The notes under the pieces were generated by a model that had not been told where the DNA came from, did not search any database, and was given only the letters and a program-made list of their open reading frames with translations. A program made the position numbers and the translations under genes. A DNA stretch of 27,190 bases from DATECU01 sp035286745 (GTDB taxonomy: Bacteria; Acidobacteriota; Vicinamibacteria; Fen-336), in the NCBI GenBank assembly GCA_035286745.1, contig DATECU010000175.1:1-27190 (forward strand), read 5' to 3'. Numbering within the stretch: the first letter of the stretch is position 1; each line of letters opens with the position of its first letter. Shown here one piece after another: positions 20,805-27,190 of this stretch.

Positions 20805-22157
20805 CTACTCGAAGCCGTCGCGGAAGATCCGGTCCCCCGCCCCGTAGTTGGGGGGCAGGTCGGCGCCTTGAACGACGCCCAGTGGCGAGTAGTTCACGAA
20901 GCCGGGAAACACCACCCCCAGGTCGGGGTTGCCGAGCCGGCGGATCAAGATCTCGCTCAGCACCCGGCGGAAATCGATGGTGACGGCGAGGTCGGCGTAT
21001 TCGAAGAGCTGCTCGGTCGCCAGGCCGGGGAAGGTCCCGAAGAGCTGGCCACCGTTGACCGCCCCGCCCAGCACCAGCATCAGGTTGCCATAGCCGTGGT
21101 CGGTGCCCTCATCGTCGTTCTCGCGCACCCGCCGGCCGAACTCGCTCTGCACCACCACGGTGGTCCGGCTCATGTGGTCGCCGGGCGCGGCTCCATCCAG
21201 GTCGGTGTAGAACGCGCCCAGGCCCCTGGACAGGCTCTCCACCAGTTGGCCGAACGGGTTGTACGAGCTTCCCGCCGAGCCCTGCGAGTCATGGGTGTCC
21301 CAACCCCCCAGGTCCAGAGCCGCGGCCCGCATCCCCAACTCCAGCTTGATCATCTGGGCGATCAGCTTGAGCTGGTTGCCGAAGGTGTTGCTGGGGTAGA
21401 CGGCACCGTTGGCGGGCGTGTAGGTTCCGAAGTCGTGACCCGAGACCACGGCCAGCGCGTCCAGGGCCCGCCGGCCGGCGGCCTCCAGGGTGCTCGCTCC
21501 CGACCACAGTCCGGTCCCGCTTCCCGATCCACGGACCGCCGCGAACTGGGCATCGCGCCAGGACCAGTGCGCGCTGTCCAGCCTGAAGTCGCTGCCGCTG
21601 GCCATGGTCAAGGCCCCGGTGTCGCCCAGCATCGACTTGGGGGTGGCCGATGCCGCCGCCAGCGCCGGCACCGTTATGTGCGCGGGCAAGTTGGTGGCGG
21701 AGAGGAAGTGGCGGGCAATCCAGCCGGTGCCACCACCCTGCTGGCCCGGTGTTCCCAGCTCGATGAAGGCCTGGGCGTCGAAGTGGCTGCGGGTGGCGGT
21801 GATGGTGGGCATGCCAGTGGCGTGAACCACGGCCAGGCGATTGGCCAGGAACAGGTTGCGTAGCTCCGCGGCCTTGGGATGGATACCGAAGTTGCCCTGG
21901 AGGGGCAGGGCCGCATCGACCCCGGAGACTGGGATCGCCAGGTTGGGTCGCGCCTCCTCGTAAGGCGCCCGATCCGGCCCCCCGAGGGGCATCACCAGGT
22001 TGAGTCCGTCCATGCCCCCGCGAAGGAACAGGTAGATCACGATGTCGGTGTTCACGACCTCGGGGTCTAGAAAGCCCCAGGCCAGGGGGGCGCCACCGGC
22101 GGCGATGGCCGCTGTGCTGCAGCCCTTGAGGAAGCTCCTACGGCCGAAACCAGTCAT
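20805..22157 (-). CDS. DUF1501 Tat-exported protein with C-terminal IFRDGFE tail
   Basis: A 450-residue protein with a Tat signal peptide: RRSFLKGCSTAAIAAGGAP (6-24). The family belongs to the alkaline-phosphatase/sulfatase-like fold; here YLFLRGGMDGLNLVMP, LGGWDTHDSQG and EFGRRVRENDDEGTDHGYGN are the conserved blocks with Asp/His residues that could bind metal. Its function is not known; it is nearly always encoded beside DUF1800, and the two are thought to act together outside the cytoplasm. The C-terminus ends in DRIFRDGFE, a tail that recurs in secreted proteins and may be a sorting signal. The ATG at 22157 has an AGGAGG site. It follows the DUF1800 gene by eight bases. Confidence 0.92.
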   Translation of the reverse strand: MTGFGRRSFLKGCSTAAIAAGGAPLAWGFLDPEVVNTDIVIYLFLRGGMDGLNLVMPLGGPDRAPYEEARPNLAIPVSGVDAALPLQGNFGIHPKAAELRNLFLANRLAVVHATGMPTITATRSHFDAQAFIELGTPGQQGGGTGWIARHFLSATNLPAHITVPALAAASATPKSMLGDTGALTMASGSDFRLDSAHWSWRDAQFAAVRGSGSGTGLWSGASTLEAAGRRALDALAVVSGHDFGTYTPANGAVYPSNTFGNQLKLIAQMIKLELGMRAAALDLGGWDTHDSQGSAGSSYNPFGQLVESLSRGLGAFYTDLDGAAPGDHMSRTTVVVQSEFGRRVRENDDEGTDHGYGNLMLVLGGAVNGGQLFGTFPGLATEQLFEYADLAVTIDFRRVLSEILIRRLGNPDLGVVFPGFVNYSPLGVVQGADLPPNYGAGDRIFRDGFE

Positions 22158-22165
22158 GCCGCCTC

Positions 22166-23971
22166 CTAGCGCCTCAGGAACTCGGGACTGAGCAGGATCA
22201 TGCTCACCGTGGTCCGCAGCCGGGACTGGTTGTAGTGGTTCCGGGGCTGGCTGCTCCAGGCGTCGGTGGTCAGGTCGATGGGGTCGGTCGGCGCACCGTT
22301 TTGCGCCAGGAACGCCACCATGCGCTGGCGCTGTGTCGAGTCCGGCTGGTAGCCCAGCATTCTGCCCAGCCAGAAGTCGACCAGGCCGGCCGCCGGCCGC
22401 TGGGAAGCCTGGGGAAAGGCGGCGAGCGTCTGGGCCAGCACGTCCATGGGAAAGGCGCTCCCGTCCTTCATCTCCACCAGCCAGTCCAGCATCTTCCAGG
22501 TCATGGCCAGGCTGCTGGTCCCCTGCCAAGCGGTGCCCAGATCGGGATACCCGTTCGGCGCGGGCCAGTAGTGAGGCCGGTGCCCGGTCATCTGGAACCG
22601 CCACCCAAAGCTGTCGCTCAGGGCGTGCCCCACCCGAAGCGTGAGCTCGGCACCGCCGCCCCTTAGCGCGCCCACCACGGCCTCGAAGGGTCGTTTGGTC
22701 TTCTGACCCCAGGTGGAGAGCAGCGAGCTCGCGAGCACGATGTGGCGCACCACCTGCTTGAGCTGGTCGGGGGCGGCGACGTTGGCGCGAAAGACGCCGG
22801 CGGCAGACTGGACGAGTGCCTCCGGCGGGTTGTCGCCCACCAGGCGCCGGCACAGCTTCTTGGCCACAAAGTGGGCGGTGCCGCCATGGGAGGCCAGGCG
22901 GTCGAAGACGTCGTGGCCGTCCTTCATGGCCGGCTGGTCGGGCACCAGGTAGAGCCCCACGAAGAACTTGTTGAAGCGGTCGTGCCAGGCTGCGCGGTAG
23001 ACGAAGGTCCCGTCGTTGTCGGCCGGGTACTGCCAGTGGCCGTTCTTGAGCGTCCAGCCGGTGAAGCAGCGAGACGCCTCGTAGACGTCGACGTCCACGT
23101 AGCCCAGAGGAATGCCCTGGGGGTCCTGGGGCACCAGGAAGGGGGAGATCACGCCGTAGTAGTTCTCGGCGCCCAGGGTGTGCAGTTCCAGGAGCTCTCT
23201 TGCGTAGTTTTCGTTAGGTCCGCCGTTGGTCGAGGTGTAGTTGTCGAGGTAGTAGAGCATGGACGGGCTCTTGGCTACCGCCTCCAGCATCTGCCGGAAG
23301 TTCCCCAGCGCATGGGCCCGGATCACATCCCGGTCGTAGTGCACGAACATGGGCCCGGCGGTGTAGTCCCAACCGTAGACGTTGAAGTGGTCGTGCCAGA
23401 AGCCGGCCAGGACCTCGAACAACTGACGCCGGCTGTACATCGCGCGCACGAAGGTGGCCCGCTCGGTCTCGGCGATGGGCCGCATGCGGAGGTTGTAGTC
23501 CGAGCCGCTGTTCAGGACGTGGTCGGCCCACAACTCGGTGATCGTCTTGTGGAGCGTCAGGAACCCGTTCGCGGGCGACAGCCGGGCGGCCAGCGCGCTA
23601 TCGTCGATGCCCGCCGGATCGAGCTGCCAGTCGACCCAGTTCTGCAACCGTTCGGCGTCGCTCGAGCCCATGGCGTCGAACTCGGCCAGCTCGCCCGGCC
23701 GCGGCCCGAAGGCCAGGCGGTTGAGAGCGATGACCGACGCCGGGGGTGTGACGGCGGCCGGCTGCTCGGCCTCCACCCGCGCGGCCGCGGCGAAGTCCTC
23801 ACGTCGCTCGGGGGACCCCAGGAACGGTGAAGGACCAGCCGAACCCGTCGAGCGCTCCGTCAGGTCCTGCGCCACAGCGCCACCTGAAGCGGCCAGCAGG
23901 GCACCGCCGCCAAGCCCGCGCAACACCCCCCGGCGACTGGCTGCGAGGCTCGCGCTCATGTGGTCGCCCAT
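22166..23971 (-). CDS. DUF1800 Tat-exported protein
   Basis: A 601-residue protein with a Tat signal peptide (ASRRGVLRGLGGGALLAASG, cleavage near AVAQ). DUF1800 landmarks are NRLAFGPRPGELAEFD, LAGFWHDHFNVYG, NYTSTNGGPNENYARELLEL with HTLG, and FTGWTLKNGHW. The catalytic role is unknown; the WHDHF and ENYARELLEL-HTLG blocks contain His/Glu/Asn residues that might bind metal. The start at 23971 is preceded by AAGGAGGTCCC; the frame is open 16 codons further upstream without a site. A TAGACT (24001-24006) might be its -10 box. It forms a two-gene operon with the DUF1501 gene. Confidence 0.92.
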   Translation of the reverse strand: MGDHMSASLAASRRGVLRGLGGGALLAASGGAVAQDLTERSTGSAGPSPFLGSPERREDFAAAARVEAEQPAAVTPPASVIALNRLAFGPRPGELAEFDAMGSSDAERLQNWVDWQLDPAGIDDSALAARLSPANGFLTLHKTITELWADHVLNSGSDYNLRMRPIAETERATFVRAMYSRRQLFEVLAGFWHDHFNVYGWDYTAGPMFVHYDRDVIRAHALGNFRQMLEAVAKSPSMLYYLDNYTSTNGGPNENYARELLELHTLGAENYYGVISPFLVPQDPQGIPLGYVDVDVYEASRCFTGWTLKNGHWQYPADNDGTFVYRAAWHDRFNKFFVGLYLVPDQPAMKDGHDVFDRLASHGGTAHFVAKKLCRRLVGDNPPEALVQSAAGVFRANVAAPDQLKQVVRHIVLASSLLSTWGQKTKRPFEAVVGALRGGGAELTLRVGHALSDSFGWRFQMTGHRPHYWPAPNGYPDLGTAWQGTSSLAMTWKMLDWLVEMKDGSAFPMDVLAQTLAAFPQASQRPAAGLVDFWLGRMLGYQPDSTQRQRMVAFLAQNGAPTDPIDLTTDAWSSQPRNHYNQSRLRTTVSMILLSPEFLRR

Positions 23972-24124
23972 GGGACCTCCTTGGCTTTCAGGGAGAGCCC
24001 AGTCTAGCGACCAGCCCAAGCCTCGGCTGTGAGCCAGCGCACATCACCAGTGCGCCGTGCCATGCTCCGCGCCCGCGCCCCGAGGCGGTCAAGCGTCGGA
24101 TTCGTCATCGAGAGCGGATTGGCC

Positions 24125-25051
24125 TCAGCGAAGGCGAATCGCCTCAGGCCCGCGCGGTCCGTCTTCGCCGTGCGTCGAACCGATCCCGCTGCGAGCCGCG
24201 CTGGTGTCGACCGCAACCGTCTCCTCGAACTCCCAGACCGCCGTGTACGGGTGCAGCCAGCGGGCCTGCTGCAGAACCCAGAACAGGCCCTCTTCGACCC
24301 GGAGCTGAGGATCCTCCATCAGGCGCACTGACGCGCTTGGCGGGTACTCGACTCGCACCTCGACGCGAATCGCCATCTCCCATCGTGCTCCCTGGCGCCT
24401 GGCCTCGGCCGATACCTTGGCGGGGTTGAGGGCCAGCGCCACCCGGGCTTCCGGACCGCCGAACGGCTGATACGCGGTCGCAGGCCAGGCCACCCTCACG
24501 CTCTCCAGCACCACTCGATCGCCTTCGACCGATCGAAGCCGAGCGCCGAACGCCCCGACAACCTCCCGGACCCGGGTCGATCGCATGGGGAACCGCGACC
24601 GGAAGACACGCCGACCGCTCGCGGACGGAACCACAAGCCAGAGCGTCTCCCGGGCCGCCTCGGGATAGACCGGGAGAGCCGCCAGACCCATGGCCACGTT
24701 CAGTCCGTAGATGCCAAGCTTCTCCCTAAACGTCGGGGCGTTGGGGGCGGGTGGCGCGATCTTCTTCGCCAGGGCGGCGATGGATCGGTCCACCTCCTGC
24801 ACTGCCACTCGCCAGGTGACGGCCCCAACGCAGACCAGGAGCCCGAGAAGTCCCGCTCCCAGCCAAGAGCGCCGTCGCACCGGAAAGACCGACAGCACGG
24901 CGGAGAACGCCGTTGCGGTCGACAGCAGACACAAGAATGGGCAGGAGAAGAGAGCCGCCCAGGCGCCCACGACAGTCGATGCTGGTGCCAGCAGAAGCAG
25001 CAGCCCGACGGTCAGCCCGCGCAGCGCCTTCCTGACATGGCGTCGCAACAC
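24125..25051 (-). CDS. Membrane protein of unknown function
   Basis: A protein of about 308 residues. It begins with a basic stretch (LRRHVRKALRG) and three hydrophobic segments (LTVGLLLLLAPASTVVGAWA, LCLLSTATAFSAVLSVFP, SWLGAGLLGLLVCVGAVTW). The rest (about 90-308) is a soluble beta-rich domain containing LWLVVPSASGRRVFRSRFPM and two related strands, and it ends in an acidic tail. I do not recognise it. The start is uncertain: the frame is open to 25297, but a perfect TATAAT at 25092-25097 on this strand places transcription start near 25085, so GTG at 25051, 25060 or 25066 is plausible. It is divergent from the FKBP lipoprotein gene. Confidence 0.65.
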   Translation of the reverse strand: MLRRHVRKALRGLTVGLLLLLAPASTVVGAWAALFSCPFLCLLSTATAFSAVLSVFPVRRRSWLGAGLLGLLVCVGAVTWRVAVQEVDRSIAALAKKIAPPAPNAPTFREKLGIYGLNVAMGLAALPVYPEAARETLWLVVPSASGRRVFRSRFPMRSTRVREVVGAFGARLRSVEGDRVVLESVRVAWPATAYQPFGGPEARVALALNPAKVSAEARRQGARWEMAIRVEVRVEYPPSASVRLMEDPQLRVEEGLFWVLQQARWLHPYTAVWEFEETVAVDTSAARSGIGSTHGEDGPRGPEAIRLR

Positions 25052-25091
25052 ACCCCCCACCCACACCGCGGCCCTGGCAGGTCGACGCCCG

Positions 25092-25097
25092 ATTATA
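25092..25097 (-). promoter_or_regulatory. Consensus -10 box of the membrane protein gene
   Basis: TATAAT reads perfectly on the minus strand. No matching -35 box is seen. It lies back-to-back with the TAGAAT box at 25127-25132 of the divergent gene. Confidence 0.45.
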
Positions 25098-25126
25098 GGG
25101 GCCGCGATGGCCGGGGCCGGGTCGGC

Positions 25127-25132
25127 TAGAAT
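25127..25132 (+). promoter_or_regulatory. Candidate -10 box of the FKBP lipoprotein gene
   Basis: TAGAAT matches the -10 consensus at five of six positions, 25 bases before the GTG start at 25158. The -35 region is poor. Confidence 0.45.
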
Positions 25133-25157
25133 GGGCGCTCTTGTCGAGGAGGATGAG

Positions 25158-25562
25158 GTGAATCGATTCCTGGCGGTGCTGGTGTTGATCGGACTTGTCG
25201 GCTGCGGCAGCGGAGAGGAATCCCCCACCGGCCCCAGCAGCCTGACCATCGAGGATCTGACGGTCGGCACCGGTGCCGCCGCGGCCAGCGGCGACACGGT
25301 GAGGGTGCACTACGTGGGGACGCTGATGAACGGCACCAAGTTCGACAGCTCCTACGACACCGGTACGCCGTTTACGTTCAAGATCGGAGCCGGCCAGGTG
25401 ATCGCGGGATGGGAACAGGGCGTTCCTGGGATGAAGGTGGGCGGCAAGCGCCGCCTGACGATTCCCCCCTCCCTTGCCTACGGCAGCCAGGCGGTAGGTC
25501 CCATCCCTGCCAACTCGACGCTCCGCTTCGAGATCGACCTGCTCTCGATCGCCGGGAAGTGA
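25158..25562 (+). CDS. FKBP-type peptidyl-prolyl isomerase lipoprotein
   Basis: A 134-residue lipoprotein. The signal peptide ends in a LVGC lipobox (Cys16). The remainder is one FKBP domain (about 30-134) with the hallmark blocks VRVHYVGTLMNGTKFDSSYD, PFTFKIGAGQVIAGWEQGV and GGKRRLTIPPSLAYG. Such enzymes speed up cis/trans isomerisation of prolyl bonds; the lipid anchor places this one in the periplasm or at a membrane, where it would assist folding of exported proteins. The start is GTG at 25158, following GAGGAGGATGAG. An ATG at 25153 is out of frame and meets a stop after two codons. Confidence 0.95.
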   Translation: MNRFLAVLVLIGLVGCGSGEESPTGPSSLTIEDLTVGTGAAAASGDTVRVHYVGTLMNGTKFDSSYDTGTPFTFKIGAGQVIAGWEQGVPGMKVGGKRRLTIPPSLAYGSQAVGPIPANSTLRFEIDLLSIAGK

Positions 25563-25627
25563 CCTCGGAGGCAAGGCCGGCCCGGACCCGGACCTCGACA
25601 AGACTCTGAGGTCGCCACTCCCGGGGC

Positions 25628-25667
25628 GTGACGCCGCCTGCTTCTTACGTTAGAGTGCTGACGTAAG
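25628..25667 (+). promoter_or_regulatory. Promoter and palindromic operator of the VapBC-like pair
   Basis: GTGACG (25628-25633) and TAGAGT (25651-25656) are 17 bases apart. The -10 box lies within an inverted repeat, CTTACGT (25644-25650) and ACGTAAG (25661-25667), spaced by ten bases. An RHH antitoxin-toxin complex typically binds such a palindrome and represses its own operon. Confidence 0.65.
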
Positions 25668-25678
25668 GGGAGGTCCCG

Positions 25679-25960
25679 ATGCAGAAGGTCTTCTCGACCC
25701 GGCTCGACGAAGCCGTCCTCGACGAGATGGAACGGGTGACCCGGCGGCTCAGAATCACCAAGCGGCGCTTTCTGGAAGAGGCCATCCACCGACAGGCGAT
25801 GCAGCTCTCCGCGGAGGCAGGCTCCGACGTCTGGACCGAAACGCTGGGAGCCTGGCGGAGGAACGAGAAGCCGGCGACCACGATCCGCCGGGCACGCGAG
25901 GTCTTCAGGGCCGGTTTCGAACGGCAACACCGGGGCCAGGATGCGCGTCTACGTCGATAG
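25679..25960 (+). CDS. Ribbon-helix-helix antitoxin (VapB-like)
   Basis: A 93-residue protein. Residues 3-45 form a ribbon-helix-helix DNA-binding domain: the strand KVFSTRLDEAVLDEMERVTR is followed by the second helix TKRRFLEEAIHRQA. The C-terminal part (about 50-93) is the expected toxin-binding tail. The ATG follows GGGGAGGTCCC. The gene overlaps the PIN toxin gene by 20 bases, and a palindromic operator lies directly upstream, so an autoregulated type II toxin-antitoxin operon is likely. Confidence 0.88.
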   Translation: MQKVFSTRLDEAVLDEMERVTRRLRITKRRFLEEAIHRQAMQLSAEAGSDVWTETLGAWRRNEKPATTIRRAREVFRAGFERQHRGQDARLRR

Positions 25961-26324
25961 CGACATCTTGATCTGGCACCTGCGCGGCGAGCCCAGGGCA
26001 GCGCGGCTGCTCAGGAACCTGGCGGGCGAGCCGGGGAGCGAGCTCTGGACCGGGGCGCTTCAGCGGGCCGAGGTCGTGTTCTTCATGCGCGCTGACGAGG
26101 AGCCCGCGACCCTCTCCCTGCTCTCGCGCTTCCGGACGGAAGCCGTCACCCAGCCCATCGTCGATGCCGCGGCCGTGTTGTACCGCCGCTGGCATCCCTC
26201 TCACGGGATCGACGTGAACGACGCGATCCTCGCCGCGACGGCGGCGGCCACCGGTGGACGGATCCACACTCAGAACCTCAAGCACTACCCGATGCCGGAC
26301 GTCGTTGTGGTCAAGGGCTGGTAG
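25941..26324 (+). CDS. PIN-domain ribonuclease toxin (VapC-like)
   Basis: A 127-residue single PIN domain. VYVDSDILIWHLRG (3-16) holds the first acidic residue (Asp6), Glu44 (QRAEV) the second, and DVNDAILAATAAATG (91-105) the third and fourth (Asp91 and Asp94); TQNLKHYP is the usual late motif with Asn112. These four acids bind the metal of an endoribonuclease that cleaves tRNA or rRNA. The start overlaps the antitoxin gene. No second copy of the module is in the window. Confidence 0.92.
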   Translation: MRVYVDSDILIWHLRGEPRAARLLRNLAGEPGSELWTGALQRAEVVFFMRADEEPATLSLLSRFRTEAVTQPIVDAAAVLYRRWHPSHGIDVNDAILAATAAATGGRIHTQNLKHYPMPDVVVVKGW

Positions 26325-26380
26325 GCCGCTGGTGCCATACTGGGCCCGCGGGTGACCCGGTGTTCGTCCTGGCGCCCGTC

Positions 26381-27190
26381 CTACGTGTGGACGCCGGGGG
26401 CCTCGTGGCCGGTGCGCTCCACGTACTCGACGTAGGACCCCGGGTAGAGGTGAGGCTCCGCCTCGGTGCCGCTCTCGCCCCCCAGCTCCAGCACCCGGTT
26501 GCTGAGGCCGCGCAGGAAGCTGCGGTCGTGGGACACGAAGAGCATGGTCCCCTCGAAGTCGCGGAGCGCCTCCACCAGCATCTCCTTGGTGGCCAGATCC
26601 AGGTGGTTGGTGGGCTCGTCGAGCACCAGGAAGTTCGGGGGGTTGAAGAGCATCCGCGCCATCACCAAACGCGACTTCTCCCCACCCGAGAGAGAGCGAA
26701 CTTTCTTCTCGACCTCGTCGCCCGAGAACTGAAAAGCCCCCAGCAGGCCGCGGAGCGCGCCTACCGTCTCATTCGGGAAGTCCCTCTCCATCTGCTCCCA
26801 GACCGTCAGGTCGGGATCGAGGAGGTCGAGCGATTGCTGGGCGAAGTAGCCGAGCTGGAGGCTCGCCCCCAAGCGGACCGTGCCCGAGTCGGGGGCCAGC
26901 ACTCCTGCGACCATGCGGAGCAGCGTGGTCTTGCCGGCTCCGTTCTTCCCCATCACGCACCAGCGCTCGCCGCGCCGGATCCTAAGGCTCAGGTTGTCGT
27001 GGACCACGCGCCTACCGTAGGACTTGCCGACCCCCTCCAGGGTCGCCACCTCCTCGCCCGAGCGAGGCGGGCGCCGGAAATCGAAGCGCACCACCTGCCG
27101 CTTCTTGGGCAGCTCGATCCTCTCGATCTTGTCCAGCGCCTTGATCCGGCTCTGCACTTGCGCGGCCTTGGCCGCGTGGGCCGAGAAGCG
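26381..27190 (-). CDS. ABC-F family ATPase, partial (5' end beyond window)
   Basis: The C-terminal 269 residues of an ABC-F protein. The first visible residues, RFSAHAAKAAQVQSRIKALD, belong to the inter-domain linker. They are followed by the second ATPase domain: Walker A GKNGAGKTT, Q-loop GYFAQQS, signature LSGGEKSRL, Walker B FLVLDEPTNHLD and the switch His in VSHDR. ABC-F proteins lack membrane segments and act on ribosomes. The linker and the order of motifs are closest to YbiT/Uup-type members. The frame is open to the window edge, so the start and the first ATPase domain are missing. It is convergent with the VapC gene. Confidence 0.95.
   Translation of the reverse strand, partial: RFSAHAAKAAQVQSRIKALDKIERIELPKKRQVVRFDFRRPPRSGEEVATLEGVGKSYGRRVVHDNLSLRIRRGERWCVMGKNGAGKTTLLRMVAGVLAPDSGTVRLGASLQLGYFAQQSLDLLDPDLTVWEQMERDFPNETVGALRGLLGAFQFSGDEVEKKVRSLSGGEKSRLVMARMLFNPPNFLVLDEPTNHLDLATKEMLVEALRDFEGTMLFVSHDRSFLRGLSNRVLELGGESGTEAEPHLYPGSYVEYVERTGHEAPGVHT

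Overview
The window is very GC-rich, tightly packed DNA with good GGAGG-type ribosome binding sites. The gene mix points to a free-living, probably soil or sediment Acidobacteriota-like bacterium (possibly a Thermoanaerobaculia relative). The pointers are a Hanks-type kinase fused to a TolB-like/TPR tail, a DUF1800/DUF1501 Tat-exported pair, a KimA-like permease with two TrkA-type proteins, and GC-rich interspersed repeats. No rRNA, tRNA, CRISPR array, insertion sequence or replication origin was seen. The taxonomic placement is inference.

Layout: 1-376 is the 5' part of a lipoprotein gene (minus), followed by about 570 bases of non-coding DNA carrying an interspersed repeat. 948-1943 is an AraC/GyrI-like regulator. 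1981-3151 is the most interesting locus: a minus-strand operon with a consensus promoter, a 69-residue RiPP precursor, a strong intercistronic hairpin and a tetrapyrrole-methylase-fold alpha-N-methyltransferase. This is the architecture of a split borosin. It lies directly downstream of a large Ser/Thr kinase-TPR gene (3188-5740). 5858-6717 is a translationally coupled pair resembling a nucleotidyltransferase toxin-antitoxin module. 6810-9637 looks like one signalling locus: a stand-alone GAF-like protein and a 54-residue proline-tailed peptide on one strand, and divergently a GAF/Fis-HTH regulator with two membrane proteins.

9716-10313 is a coiled-coil protein built of 11-residue repeats and broken by a frameshift. 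10422-12953 holds two membrane proteins. 13144-16447 is a potassium-uptake operon (KimA-like permease and two RCK/TrkA proteins). 16507-16929 is a small secreted protein, followed by a second copy of the interspersed repeat in inverted orientation. 17116-20724 is a compact minus-strand group: a secreted degenerate trypsin-fold protein, a GIY-YIG endonuclease and a gamma-glutamyltransferase-like enzyme. 20805-23971 is the DUF1501/DUF1800 pair. 24125-25562 holds a divergent membrane protein and an FKBP lipoprotein. 25679-26324 is a VapBC-like toxin-antitoxin pair with a palindromic operator. The window ends inside an ABC-F ATPase gene.

The main result is the candidate split-borosin RiPP system. 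It rests on the size and sequence style of the precursor, its hydrophobic Cys-Cys C-terminal tail, and the Tyr/Arg/Tyr spacing in the methyltransferase. No dedicated protease or exporter is visible beside it.
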